Assembly (NCBI GenBank): GCA_963978545.1
Contig: OZ021727.1
Span: 55,502,487 to 55,566,486, forward strand
Reading direction: 5' to 3'
From: Linyphia triangularis
Lineage: Eukaryota; Arthropoda; Arachnida; Araneae; Linyphiidae
DNA length: 64,000 nt
In this document: piece by piece, positions 36,431-47,610 of the stretch
Position numbering within the stretch: the stretch's first letter is position 1
Layout of the letters: every line of letters begins with the position of its first letter
Notes under the pieces: model-generated
The model's database searches: none
The model's input: the letters and a program-made list of their open reading frames with translations, nothing else
What the model was told of the DNA's origin: nothing
Position numbers and translations under genes: made by a program

Positions 36431-37449
36431 ACTCGCTATTATATGGTGTCTTGACGCCACTCTCCCCATATAGTCTCCCTAGCAATACACATCCAATTAT
36501 TAACACATTAACGAAGGTTGGCAAGAAAACTTGCCAATCGAAATTTTAGTTTTTATCTTTGCTAGTAAATTGCGATTGTGGTTCCACTTACTGTTTTTGA
36601 AAAGTCATAAAAAGTAATTTTTGAAAAATCTGAAAATTTCAAAATATACCATAAATGATCTAAATAATAAATTAACAACGTAAAAGTTCAAAACAGTGAC
36701 TGTTTATCCATTTCAAAGTAATCTTTAATGGGTTAGAAAGACTTCCCATTGAAATCACAGAATGAAAATCAAGGGCTTTTAAGGACCTAAATAATATTTT
36801 TTAAGGAACTTTGAAAATTTGTTTTCAGGCATGATGTCTTTAACACATTTCAGCTGCTGCTTCACCCATAATGCTGATAAAGATTTTTCATGCACATTTT
36901 GACTTATAAACAGACTTTGATGATGTTGGAATCCATTTTTTATATGCACTGTGATTTAGCCATAGCACATTAAATGTGCACTTTCCAGAAAGAGTACTCG
37001 CAAGTTGCTTCTGCTTAAAAAAAAACACAGCACTTGTTGGTTGCAAACTCTTTCGGCTCGTTAAAATTAAATACTGCTTTAACATGTTCATTTCACAGAG
37101 TACACTGTGTCCCCAAAAATCCTTTTGAGTTCCACTTCACCAAACACAACTCACAAGTTAGCGCATAAGTAATACAAATATACCAGACAATTCTGGTGAT
37201 TAAACAGCATTGATGGAAACAGCATTTGTTTCCAGTAAGTGCTTTTTACTTGTTACAAGAAAATATAAAAAAATTATATATTTTTCAGAACACAAATGTG
37301 CGTTCTGAAAAAAAAATCAACTTCTTGAAAGAAAACAAACTTAAAAGAATTTCCCCGACTTTTCCAGAAAATGTGCATTTTTTTGTTTACCCTGACCTCT
37401 TTTAGGCCTTTTCATTTTTCTTGACAATTCCAGGTACGTGGCAACCCTA

Positions 37450-38082
37450 ATATAGTGCCTATAAAATATTTTCTCGCAAACATATTTTTGCAGCACAATA
37501 ATTAAAAACTACGAATTCTCATTCGCAAGATGTGCAATAAAAAGAAAAACCAATTAAACATTTATATGAAAATTTTAGTTGAAGATAAAAAAAGTTATCT
37601 TTATACCCATTTTACAGCATCTTATCCTATTTTATGCCTTTACTCATTGTAACAACATTATACTGTTAATACCAACAGTTAAAGCATTAAAAATACAAAA
37701 CACTTCTTAATACATTCACTTCATACTTTTTTTATTTCCAAATTACTCAACAAGTCTGTTTATGATGAGAAAGAAAAAATAACAACTAAATGAGATATTT
37801 TCTTGTGCAAAAAAATACATTTTATGCAGAAATTTTAGAAAGAAATTTAAATTTGTGCAAATAGTAATTTAAATACTATGTTAATTGAAAACATATGGAT
37901 GTGACATTTAAAATGCAATTTAAATGGTGTAATCAATTTCTTTTGCAGAAAACACTTTACAAATCACAAATTGATACCACGAAAAACATAATTTAAAATG
38001 ACAGATTAGAGTTAGCATTTTATGTAAAATAAGTAATTTGTCATTCAAGGGCTATATTATGAAGGCAAATAAGTTAAGAATA
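37450..38082. other. AT-rich intergenic DNA downstream of the ankyrin gene
   Basis: No feature is recognised. Confidence 0.35.
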
Positions 38083-38088
38083 TTTATT
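38083..38088 (-). terminator. Polyadenylation signal AATAAA of the ankyrin gene
   Basis: A canonical AATAAA on the minus strand lies about 30 nt past the stop codon of the ankyrin-repeat gene. Confidence 0.55.
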
Positions 38089-38118
38089 AAATCTCATCAC
38101 TATATCACACACTGATTC

Positions 38119-40038
38119 TCAACTTAAACGCATTGTTTTACTTGATTGTTGGTATTTATTATTAGAGTCAAATGCAGCTGGCCGTTTTAACCGATTTGGC
38201 AATCTTAATTTTTCACAATATTCCAAAACAGATTTGACACATAATATACTTAATGCCATAGGACTTACTTCAAGAATATTACAGTGTCCTTTTTTCTGGA
38301 TCTCAAATCCTACCGTTTGCTCTATTGCTTGAGCTACTCTGCTGCCACTCACAATTTTCATTTCTGTGATATGGGGAAGACTTCTTGATGCAGGTAACTT
38401 GTAAAGTTCAGGCAAATAGTAATTGTTGAATCTATTTACAATTGACTGACAGCAAAGTTTTACATCTTGTAATACTTTTAGCGAAGAACCCATCACTAAT
38501 GCATCATAATCAACACGGTTGAGGTACGCACCATTTTCAATAAATAGTCTGATGTATTTGAATTTACGTCTTTCCTTCCTGGCAAGATAACTGAGTGGTG
38601 AAACACCATTCATATCTGCAATATCCCAGCTAGCACCTGCTTGTAATAAAGACTGTACAATATCCAATTTTTGATATATACAAGCCATTTGCAAAGCTGT
38701 CATACCCAACACATTCCTTGCATCCAGGTCACATACTCCCTTTACAACAGACTGTACTATCCCAAACCACCCAAACATTGAAGCATAATGCAACACTGTA
38801 AACTTATAAAGATTAACAGAATCAACATTTACTTTATAGGACAAAAGCAAACCCACAGAACGTTTACAGAAATATTCAGCGGCGCACAGCAAAGGTGAGG
38901 CATCTCGATCATTTTTTACATTGATATTAGCTCCTTTTTCTACAAGACACTTCACTATCTCTAAATGTCCTCTACGTGATGCTTTGTGCAAAGCTGTGTC
39001 GCCAATATCACACTTTATATAAATATCAGCTCCTTCCTCGACAAGACACTGCACTACCTCTAGATGTCCTTCAGTTGATGCATCGTGCAAAGCTGTTGAG
39101 CCGTGCTCATCCCTTACATTGAGGTGAAGTCCTTTTCCCACAAGACACTTGACTACCTCTAAATGTCCTCTAAGTGCTGCCCCATGCAAAGCTGTCGAAC
39201 CATAACTATCCGTTGCATTAAGGTGAAGTCCTTTCTTCAAAAGACACTTTACTACCTCTAAATGACCATTAGTTGATGCTTTTTGCAAAGCTGCCTGACC
39301 AACATCATTTCTCTTATTAATATCAGCTCCTTCCTCCAAAAGACACTTAACTATCTCTAAACATCCTCTATTTGATGCAACTATCAAAGCTGTCTCGCCA
39401 AATACATAACTTTTATCCAAGTCAGGTACTCTCTTCACAAGAGACTGGACTAACTTTATCCACCTGTTTCGAGAGGCATAAAACAATAACATCCCTGCAT
39501 TGTCATCAACATTTGCCCTAGAGTTGAGAAGTAGGTCAACAGCACCCCTCTGTGAATATTGGGCAGCACAGAGCAAAGGTGTGAGACCCTCAGGATTTTT
39601 CCTTTCTATATCAGCTCCTTTCTTCACAAGACATTTCAATACCTTAAGACGTCCTGAACTTGATGCATGGTGCATAGCTGTCTCACCTTTATCATCTATT
39701 GCATCAAGGTGAGATACTTTCTTAACAAGAGACCGAACTATCTTTGTCCAACCGAATTGTGAAGCATAATGCAACACTGTGCACTTATCATTATCACAGC
39801 CATCAACATTTGCCCTAGACTTAATAAGCAGATCGACGATTGTTTTTCGATAATTCGAACAGGCAAGCAGTAAAGGAGTGACACCGTTCGAATCTCTAGC
39901 ATTAACATCAGCACCTGCTTGTAAAAGAGCCTGAATAGTAGCCACCTCTTCACCACGACGTATTGAATCAAATAATCTCTCTGTAGAATAATCGTTCGAT
40001 TTATTACAGCACAATATAGATTCCGTTTGCATCGACAT
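38119..40038 (-). CDS. Ankyrin-repeat protein, 15 repeats, SOCS-box-like C-terminus, 639 aa
   Basis: A single uninterrupted ATG-to-TAA frame. After a 16-residue leader, about 15 consecutive 33-residue ankyrin repeats fill residues 17-520. Repeats 7-11 are close to consensus (GxTALHxASxxGHLEVVKCLLEKGADIN), while outer ones are degenerate; repeat 6 has lost part of its hairpin. The last 110 residues are non-ankyrin and end with SPMALSILCVKSVLEYCEKL followed by a basic LPNRLKR, which resembles the BC-box/LPLP pattern of a SOCS box. If so, it would be a substrate adaptor for a cullin-5 ubiquitin ligase, like ASB proteins; this is inference. No signal peptide or membrane segment is seen. It is much shorter than latrotoxins and lacks their N-terminal region. 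The gene is intronless with its own poly(A) signal, so retrocopy origin is possible. Confidence 0.85.
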   Translation of the reverse strand: MSMQTESILCCNKSNDYSTERLFDSIRRGEEVATIQALLQAGADVNARDSNGVTPLLLACSNYRKTIVDLLIKSRANVDGCDNDKCTVLHYASQFGWTKIVRSLVKKVSHLDAIDDKGETAMHHASSSGRLKVLKCLVKKGADIERKNPEGLTPLLCAAQYSQRGAVDLLLNSRANVDDNAGMLLFYASRNRWIKLVQSLVKRVPDLDKSYVFGETALIVASNRGCLEIVKCLLEEGADINKRNDVGQAALQKASTNGHLEVVKCLLKKGLHLNATDSYGSTALHGAALRGHLEVVKCLVGKGLHLNVRDEHGSTALHDASTEGHLEVVQCLVEEGADIYIKCDIGDTALHKASRRGHLEIVKCLVEKGANINVKNDRDASPLLCAAEYFCKRSVGLLLSYKVNVDSVNLYKFTVLHYASMFGWFGIVQSVVKGVCDLDARNVLGMTALQMACIYQKLDIVQSLLQAGASWDIADMNGVSPLSYLARKERRKFKYIRLFIENGAYLNRVDYDALVMGSSLKVLQDVKLCCQSIVNRFNNYYLPELYKLPASRSLPHITEMKIVSGSRVAQAIEQTVGFEIQKKGHCNILEVSPMALSILCVKSVLEYCEKLRLPNRLKRPAAFDSNNKYQQSSKTMRLS

Positions 40039-40302
40039 GCTATTCTCAAATTTAGTCTAATCTTAGATATAATGTTGTTTCTCTTCACCAAAATATAAGA
40101 TCTTACGTTGTGGAATATTCTTCGAAAAAAAGTAATATTAAAATAAATAATTTTCTGCAAATAAAAGGTTACTTTCCATCCACGTTTTCTGATGCAGAGT
40201 AAAGCTAATCAATTCCTTGATTGTTTGATTGCTTGTTTGCTTGATGCTGGATTATTGCCGAGGGAGGTTGGCTTCTTCCAGACGTGATTCATTAATTAAG
40301 AA
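40039..40302. other. Upstream region of the ankyrin gene
   Basis: AT-rich 5' flank. No clear TATA box was identified. The P-like array begins about 265 bp upstream of the ankyrin start codon. Confidence 0.4.
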
Positions 40303-40426
40303 AATATATACATACATAGACCAAAGAATAAAGCAGACTGATCGTAAACCTCCAAATCCTTGACCGAGACGCGCGAGGAATTGTGGGGCACAAATCTCCA
40401 AAACATAAAAGCATTTTGTATAGACA

Positions 40427-40506
40427 ATGGCTGCTTGCTCCGCATTTGGATGCACAAATCACCCGTCAAAAATAGTATGTACAGCTCCAAAAATTTCATT
40501 TTACAG
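40427..40506 (+). CDS. THAP-domain first exon, copy 1
   Basis: An ATG opens MAACSAFGCTNHPSKIVCTA and then PKISFY, ending at a consensus donor AG|GTAAGT (40506/40507). The CxxxxC pair and the KISF block match the first part of a THAP zinc-finger (C2CH; canonical CxxxxC...ISFxRFP). THAP fingers are the DNA-binding domains of P-element and THAP9 transposases. No second exon with the remaining Cys/His ligands is found before the element ends, so at best a truncated peptide could be made. Confidence 0.65.
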
Positions 40507-41946
40507 GTAAGTTCTTTTCTAACACTGTCTAATTATAGTTTGCATTGATTTTAGTTTCTAAAACTATTTATTTGTGTTTGAATGACTTCAAAATGAAAGT
40601 TCGTGTGGGTACTCGTTTCGTTTTCCTTCATTATTGTGTGTATCGCGGAATTTTCGATTAAATTTCAATTAGCCTACAGACTGCCATTTAATAATTAATT
40701 AATAACTACCACTTTAGAAGAGGCAATTGAGGTATCTGTATTTTTTAGAATTGTTTTCGTGAAGTCAGTATTTTCTGGAGAGGAAGGATGAGTCACGTTA
40801 GGTGATCAAGTTTTGAATGAAAGCACGTGTGCTCTTCTCTCCGAAAATGGAAAAACATAGTTGATTCTCTACTTTGGTTTCAATGTAAAGAAACCAGTCA
40901 ATGATATATGATGCAGTGCATTCAATAAATAAAAATCACTGTTCATAAAGAACTTGTTGTGTAAAAGAATTAGTTTCCCATAAGATGAAAAAGTGAAACC
41001 GAAAGTTATATTTACATGTTTACCTAACAATACAAAAATTTTCAGCTATGTAATTGTGAATGTGTAATTATGTTATACATCTGTCCAATTCCTACAATAT
41101 AGTTATTATAATAACATACATTAAAATTATGTGCTAAATATTAGGCATTAACAAAATATGTTAAATTTTTGGATAGATAATGAAAAAATTTAATTTCTTG
41201 AACATTTTTTAATTGTTAAATGGGATTTCCGTTTTATGAAATTGCTATTATCAATTTTTATCAATTATCATTAATTTTAGTCGTATGCAAAATAAGAGAT
41301 GACATTTTTCTTTACACTTTTTCAAAGCCATGATATTCTACTGTGTTTAAGCTTCAACACAAAAACTTGATCTTGGAAGGAAGATTTAAAAAAAAAAATG
41401 TTAAATCAGTATTTAAAAAAGAATGTTAAACCAATTATTTAAATAAGCATTATGATACTTAAATAATGAGATTTTCATTATTAAATATTTTTCCATTTTT
41501 CGTTATCTAGTAATAGTTTTTTTATTTGTAATTATTGAAAGGTGAACTTAGGAAGAATATGTTCGCCTGTAAAATAACATTTTAAAGATGTTAAAGTTCT
41601 TTTTAATAAAAGTGTACATTCATGCTAATGGGTTATTTGTTCTTTCATAACTAAACTAAATACCTTTTAAAATATCTAAAAAACAAATAAAAATATGATA
41701 CGTTTGTTTGCATCAAGAAGACAGATCGAGATGATATTTTATGTGTTTTGTTGCCATTGTTGTTGTTTTTTAAAGAATTTTAATAAAGAATATTTTGTAA
41801 TGCTATTACTTTTTGAATTTCTTAAATATTATTCAAAAACATAAAATTACTATTCTTTGTTATTTTAATGAATAGTTAGAAATAAATAAACCTGTTGAGC
41901 CGAAACTTTTTCCTTTATTCAAATTTATTATTTCACCGGTAATTGT

Positions 41947-42070
41947 ATGGCGAATGATGCGGCCACGATCCGTCACGGATGCGGGAAGAATGTGTTGGAA
42001 AAACCCGCACACTTTACCGTCGACGGACAAATAGGTGAACTTCTTGAAGTCAAATTTAATAAAATTATCC
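41947..42070. other. Conserved GC-rich block of the P-like element (copy 1)
   Basis: About 120 bp, GC-richer than the rest and strongly conserved in all three copies (43949-44068 and about 53639-53760). On the plus strand it reads MANDAATIRHGCGKNVLEKP and on the minus strand WGFFQHILPASVTD-like sequence; both are open in some copies. No family is recognised. Conservation in an otherwise indel-rich element suggests a cis-acting or coding role. Confidence 0.45.
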
Positions 42071-42328
42071 TAAACTTTCTTCTTTTCTTCTTAATGCAGC
42101 ATAATGTATACATTCTAAGGAAAATATGTGAATTTTTTCATAAGATTTATTCATATATTTTTGGATAAAACGCTATTTTTAAAATGCGAAATTTTACACA
42201 GTACGCAAGGCGTTTGCTGTTTCTTTTGGAATTATGTTACCCATGATGCCTCAAAACATGCAATGTTTTTCTCCAATGAAGGTCAATGAGAAACGCCGCC
42301 TCTGCTCTTATTCTTTGCTCTATGTATA

Positions 42329-44318
42329 CATAGACCAAAGAATAAAGCAGACTGATCGTAAACCTCCAAATCCTTGATCGAAACGCGCGAGGAATTGTGG
42401 GGCACATTTCCAAAACATAAACGCATTTTGTATAGACAATGACTGCTTGCTCCGCATTTGGATGCACAAATCACCCGTCAAAAATAGTATGTACAGCTCC
42501 AAAAATTTCATTTTACAGGTAAGTTCTTTTCTAACACTGTCTAATTATAGTTTGCATTGATTTTAGTTTCTAAAACTATTTATTTGTGTTTGAATGACTT
42601 CAAAATGAAAGTTCGTGTGGGTACTCGTTTCGTTTTCCTTCATTATTGTGTGTATCGCGGAATTTTCGATTAAATTTCAATTAGCCTACAGACTGCCATT
42701 TAATAATTAATTAATAACTACCACTTTAGAAGAGGCAATTGAGGTATCTGTATTTTTTAGAATTGTTTTCGTGAAGTCAGTATTTTCTGGAGAGGAAGGA
42801 TAAGTCACGTTAGGTGATCAAGTTTTGAATGAAAGCACGTGTGCTCTTCTCTCCGAAAATGGAAAAACATAGTTGATTCTCTACTTTGGTTTCAATGTAA
42901 AGAAACCAGTCAATGATATATGATGCAGTGCATTCAATAAATAAAAATCACAGTTCATAAAGAACTTGTTGTGTAAAAGAATTAGTTTCCCATAAGATGA
43001 AAAAGTGAAACCGAAAGTTATATTTACATGTTTACCTAACAATACAAAAATTTTCAGCTATGTAATTGTGAATGTGTAATTATGTTATACATTTGTCCAA
43101 TTCCTACAATATAGTTATTATAACGTACATTAAAATTATGTGCTAAATATTATGCATTAACAAAATATGTTAAATTTTTGGAAAGATAATGAAAAAATTT
43201 AATTTCTTGAACGTTTGTTAATTGTTAAATGGGATTTCCGTTTTATGAAATTGCTATTATCAATTTTTATCAATTATCATTAATTTTAGTCGTATGCAAA
43301 ATAAGAGATGACATTTTTCTTTACACTTTTTCAAAGCCATGATATTCTACTGTGTTTAAGCTTCAACACAAAAATTTGGTCTTGGAAGGAAGATTTAAAA
43401 AAAAAAAAATTAAATCAGTATTTAAATTTTTTTTTTAAAACCAATTATTTGAATAAGCATTATGATACTTAAATAATGAGATTTTCATTATTAAATATTT
43501 TTCCATTTTTCATTATCTAATAATAAATAGTTTTCTTATTTAAAATGATTGAAAGGTGAACTTAGGAAGAATATGTTCACCTGTAAAATAACATTTTAAA
43601 GATGTTATAGTTCTTTTTAATAAAAGTGTACATTCATGCTAATGGGTTATTTGTTCTTTCATAACTAACTAAATACCTTTTAAAATATCTAAAAAACAAA
43701 TAAAAATATGATACGTTTGTTTGCATCATAAAGACAGATCGAGATATGTGTTTTGTTGCCATTGTTGGTTTTTAAAGAATTTTAATAAAGAATATTTTGT
43801 AATACTATTACTTTTTGAATTTCTTAAATATTATTCAAAAACATAAAATTACGATTCTTTGTTATTTTAACGAATAGTTAGAAATAAATAAACCTGTTGA
43901 GCCGAAACTTTTTCCTTTATTCAAATTTATAATTTCACCGGTAATTGTATGGCGAACAATGCGGCTACGATCCGTCACGGATGCGGGAAGAATGTGTTAG
44001 AAGAACCCCCACACTTTCCCGTCGACGGACAAATAGGTGAACTTCTTGAAGTCAAATTTAATAAAATTATCCGAAACTTTCTTCTTAATGCAGCATAATG
44101 TATACACTCTAAGGAAAATATGTGAAATTTTTCATAAGATTTATTCATATATTAGTGGATAAAACGCTATTTTTAAAATGCGAAATTTTACACAGTACGC
44201 AAGGCGTTTGCTGTTTCTTTTGGAATTATGTTACCCATGATGCCTCAAAACATGTAATGTTTTTCTCCAATGAAGGTCAATGGGAAACGCCGCCTCTGCT
44301 CCTATTCTTTTCTCTATG
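42329..44318 (+). mobile_element. P-like THAP element, copy 2
   Basis: The same 2.0-kb unit, very similar to copy 1 by eye. Its right flank is AATATATA (44319-44326). Its original left flank, now moved by copy 1, is AATATATA at 40303-40310. That gives a matching 8-bp target duplication. It is non-autonomous, with the same first exon and GC-rich block. Confidence 0.85.
42439..42518 (+). CDS. THAP-domain first exon, copy 2
   Basis: Identical in layout to the exon in copy 1, starting MTACSAFGCTNHPSK and ending at AG|GTAAGT (42518/42519). One residue differs near the start (Thr for Ala). No downstream exon is found. Confidence 0.6.
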
Positions 44319-44441
44319 AATATATACATAGACCAAAGAATAAAGCAGACTGATCATAAACCTCCAAATCCATGATAGCTAAAACGCGCGAGGAATTGTG
44401 GGGCACATTTATTCAAAACATAAACGCATTTTGTATAGACA

Positions 44442-44522
44442 ATGGCTGCTTGCTCCTCATTTGGATGTACAAATCGCCCGTCAAAAATAGTACCTAACTG
44501 CTTCAAAAATTTTATTTCATAG
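44442..44522 (+). pseudogene. THAP first exon, copy 3, frameshifted
   Basis: It starts MAACSSFGCTNRPSKIV. A one-base length change in the second half then puts the rest out of frame and ends it at TAG just before the donor. The gtaagt donor itself is conserved. Confidence 0.6.
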
Positions 44523-44780
44523 GTAAGTTCTTTTCTAACACTGTCTAATTATACTTTGCATTGATTTTAGTTTCTAAAACTATTTATTTGTGTTTGAATG
44601 ACTTCAAAATGAAAGTATGTAGTTTCATTTGGGTACCCGTTTCGTTTTCCTTGATTATTGTGCGTATCAATGAATTTTCGATTAAATTTCAATTAGCCTA
44701 CAGACTACCATTTAATAATTAATTAATTAATAACTACTACTTTAGAAAAGGCAATTGAGGTGTCTGAATTTTTAAGAATT

Positions 44781-45061
44781 TGTTACGTTTATGCTTATCG
44801 GTTTGGTTTTATTTAAGTAGAGATCATCGATGAACATTGACAAGCACATAACTAACTTGAAAATATAAAGGACATTACTTGTTGAAAATAAAAGTTGTTC
44901 TTAACAGTGCAAATTTAATTTTATAAAGTTGTTATGTCATGGCTGTCTGATTAGTTCGCTAGTTAAGTTCGTAGCGCGTTGCCCGGGAGTTCTGAGTCAT
45001 CTGATGCTGCCTGCCGGGTTGAGTTGTTGCTTTAGAGAGTTGGTGGGCATGTGACACCACA
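44781..45061 (-). repeat. Ty3/gypsy 3' LTR
   Basis: 281 bp, TG...CA ends, paired with 50598-50878. The AATT target duplication lies immediately outside. Confidence 0.92.
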
Positions 45062-45178
45062 GTATCCCCCTGCCAGAGTTTAAGTCAGGAGGTGTTGGGG
45101 AAATCTGACACGTCTTCCAGACCTTGTGGTTGTCTGGTGTTGTCCTGTTACAACATCTTGAGGAATTAAACGTCTTGG

Positions 45179-46570
45179 TTAGCTTGTCTGTTCCTCTTCC
45201 GAATCCGAATCACTAATGGTGAACGCTGGCTTGAGTCTATCAATGGAGACAGTAGATTCCTTTCCATTGATCAGCAGACGGAAGGTTTTGGCATCACGAA
45301 AAAGTACTCGATACGGGCCATCATAGGGTGGCTGAAGAGATGCTCTCACTTGTCCAACTCGGACGAACACATGGGAGCAGGTGTTCAGCTCTTTATGAAC
45401 GAAGATCTTCGGACTACTGTGATGGGAGGTTGGAGTTGGTTTGATCCTGTTCATAGTGTTCCTTAGCATTTCAACGAAAATGGTATGGTTTGGATCTGCT
45501 TCCCTGGAGACAAAAAATTCACCTGGAAGTCGTAAACCTGTGCCGTATACCAACTCAACTGAAGTGGCGTTGTTATCTTCCTTAATTGAAGATCGCATGC
45601 CGAGGAGGATAGTAGGAAGAACTGCACTCCATTTCTCTGTCTTGTGACACATGATGGCGCTCTTCAGAGGACGATGAAGACGTTCTACCAAACCATTGGA
45701 CATAGAATGATAAGCGGTGGTGCTCAGCTTGTTTATTCCAAGAAGCTTGGCTAGTGACTTGAAAAGTGTCGACTCAAATTGGCGTCCCTGGTCACTGGTG
45801 ATGTGGGCCGGAACACCGAATCTTGAAATCTAACCAGAATTCAAGGTCTCTGCAACACTTTCAGCTGTGATATCTGCGAGGGGGAAAGCTTCGGGCCAAC
45901 GGGTGAAGCGATCGACCACTGTCAAACAGTATCGAAATCCTTGGGATGGTATGAGTGGGCCGACTAAATCGATGTGGATGTGAGGAAATCTAGTGTCAGG
46001 GACTGCAAATGTTCCTAAGGGACTAAATACATGTCTTTGTACCTTGGAGCTTTGAGAAGAAGTACAGGCTTTAGCCCACATTCAACAGTCTTTCTGCATG
46101 GAAGGCCAAATGAATCGTTCGCTTACGAGTTTTGCTGAAGATCGTATTCCAGGGTGATTGAGATTATGACGGGTGTCGAATGCCAGTCGTCGATGTGCAG
46201 CTGGTAAGAAGGGACGGATTCTCTTTGTAGAAACGTCGCAGTGTAACTCAACATCGGTTCCAGGAAGTTTAAGTTTCTGCAACTGAAGACTTGATGATGT
46301 GGACAAGAGAATTTCTTTGAGATCTTCGTCGATGGTTTGGTCCTTAGCAACTTGTTCGTAGTCAATAGGAGAAGGAAAAGTGACTGTAGCAATTCTTGAC
46401 AGAGTGTCAGCTGGGATGTTTTCAGAGCCTTTAATGTGGACGATGTTGGTGGTGAATTGCCCTATAAAATACAATTGTCGCATCTGGCGTGGTGAGCATT
46501 CATCTTTCTTCTGCTTAAAGGCGAATGTCGGGTTTATGGTCAGTGTACAGTTGAAATTCTCTGGCTTCAA
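45179..46570 (-). pseudogene. Ty3/gypsy RNase H end and integrase, two in-frame stops
   Basis: Starting near 46560, the end of RNase H (FAFKQKK to ADTLSRI) is followed by the integrase HHCC finger (HNLNHPG, then ACTSSQ where a Cys of the CxxC pair is Ser). The core follows with all three acidic positions visible: Asp in HIDLVGPL, Asp in TSDQGRQFE, Glu in [13 protein letters not shown]-terminal beta-barrel region ends in an acidic tail. TGA at 46082-46084 and TAG at 45830-45832 interrupt an otherwise constant frame; the TAG replaces a usual Trp. The product would catalyse integration of the cDNA, but this copy cannot make it intact. Confidence 0.88.
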
Positions 46571-47585
46571 GCATGTACCTGAAATGTTTAACTGCTGAAT
46601 ATGCTGCTAAAAGTTCCCGATCATATGCTGAATAATTTCTCTCAGTTGGTGTAAGTTTTTTGGAGAAAAATGCTAGTGGTTGCAGATAGCCTGATGGAGA
46701 GACTTGATGAAGAGCAGCTCCGATTTCAAAGTCTGAGGCATCAACATGCAATGCTAAGGGGGCATTCGCTGAAGGATGATGCAGAAGAGTTGCTTGTGCC
46801 AGCTCAGTCTTACACTTGATGAAGGCCTGAACTGTCTGTATTGTCCATGGGATTGGAGTTTTGTAATTTCTACGACTATCCTTGAGAAGCTCATGAAGAG
46901 GTGCTTGAGTTGATGCAGTGTGAGGCAGGAAACGTCTGTAGAAGTTGATGGTTCCAAGAAATTGCCGAAGTTGTTTCTTAGTCTCAGGCTTAGGGAAATC
47001 TTGAATGGCTTGGACTCGATCTGGCAAAGGTTCAGATCCATACTGGTTGACGAGGTATCCCAGGAATTGAACTTCTTTTGCTGCAAAGACGCATTTAGAG
47101 GTATTAATAGTCAGACCGTACTTGTCCAGACGCTTGAAGACTAATCTGAGGTGGTGATGATGCTCCTCAATATCAGAACTGGCAATCAGGATGTCATCGA
47201 TATAAGGAAAGCAGAAGTCTAATCCTTGCAGAACTTCGTTGATGAATCTTTGAAAGCTCTGGGCCGCATTAGAAAGACCAAAAGGAAGAAACAAAAATTC
47301 AAACAAACCAAATGGTGTGATGATTGCAGTTTTAGGTATGTCATCCGGATTAACTGGAATGTGGTGAAAAGCGCGGACGAGGTCAATTTTTGAAAAAACC
47401 TTGTAACCCTCTAAATTCTGAGAAAAATCTTGAATATGCGGTACTGAATAGTTATCACTAACAGTGATTTTGTTAAGAGCTCTATAGTCGCCGGTAGGTC
47501 TCCAGTTATTATCCCCTTTTGGAACGAGGTGCAGTGGAGATGCCCAATTTGACTTTGAAGGGCGGCATATATCTTGATCCAGCAT
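46515..47585 (-). pseudogene. Ty3/gypsy reverse transcriptase and RNase H
   Basis: A 356-codon frame with canonical RT blocks: ASPLHLVPKGDNNWRPTGDY, SKIDLVRAFHHIPV, TPFGLFEFLFLPFGLSNAAQ, and the YIDD active site (FPYIDDILIAS). It continues through the connection to RNase H (LHVDASDFEIGAAL, AYDRELLAAY). The frame is lost near 46535 in the TDHKP block by a one-base change, and the rest of RNase H lies in the next frame. Upstream, the frame is cut by the piggyBac insertion and by a stop just before it. Confidence 0.9.
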
Positions 47586-47610
47586 ATACTGAAATTCCTG
47601 CTTTGCTATC

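Larger units (their letters stand above)
34812..37449. mobile_element. Possible decayed hAT-type element
   Basis: The left end begins cagggttgccaatcaaatg and the right end finishes acgtggcaaccct, so the outer 10 bp (agggttgcca) are inverted repeats. Subterminal motifs about detached 'ccatgac' and 'ttccag' recall hAT MITE families. The right part (36730-37449) shares internal motifs with the MITE at 20676. No 8-bp target duplication was found and no transposase is present, so this could instead be two unrelated MITE ends. Confidence 0.3.
40315..42324 (+). mobile_element. P-like THAP element, copy 1
   Basis: A 2.0-kb unit with terminal inverted repeats: left catagaccaaagaataa, right end the complement of catagagcaaagaataa. 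It is flanked on both sides by TATACATA (40307-40314 and 42325-42332), an 8-bp target duplication as expected for P superfamily elements. The right copy of that 8-mer includes the first four bases of copy 2, so copy 1 inserted exactly across the left junction of copy 2. It has a THAP-type first exon near the left end and a conserved GC-rich block near the right end. No transposase core is present, so it is non-autonomous. Confidence 0.85.

Noticed and set aside
38119..40038. Latrotoxin-like identity for the ankyrin protein
   Set aside because: Far too short, lacks the N-terminal region and signal peptide, and ends in a SOCS-like tail instead.
39738..40160. 140-codon ORF antiparallel-frame to the ankyrin gene start
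   Set aside because: It is an alternative frame on the same strand of the ankyrin gene, whose repeats clearly define the real frame.
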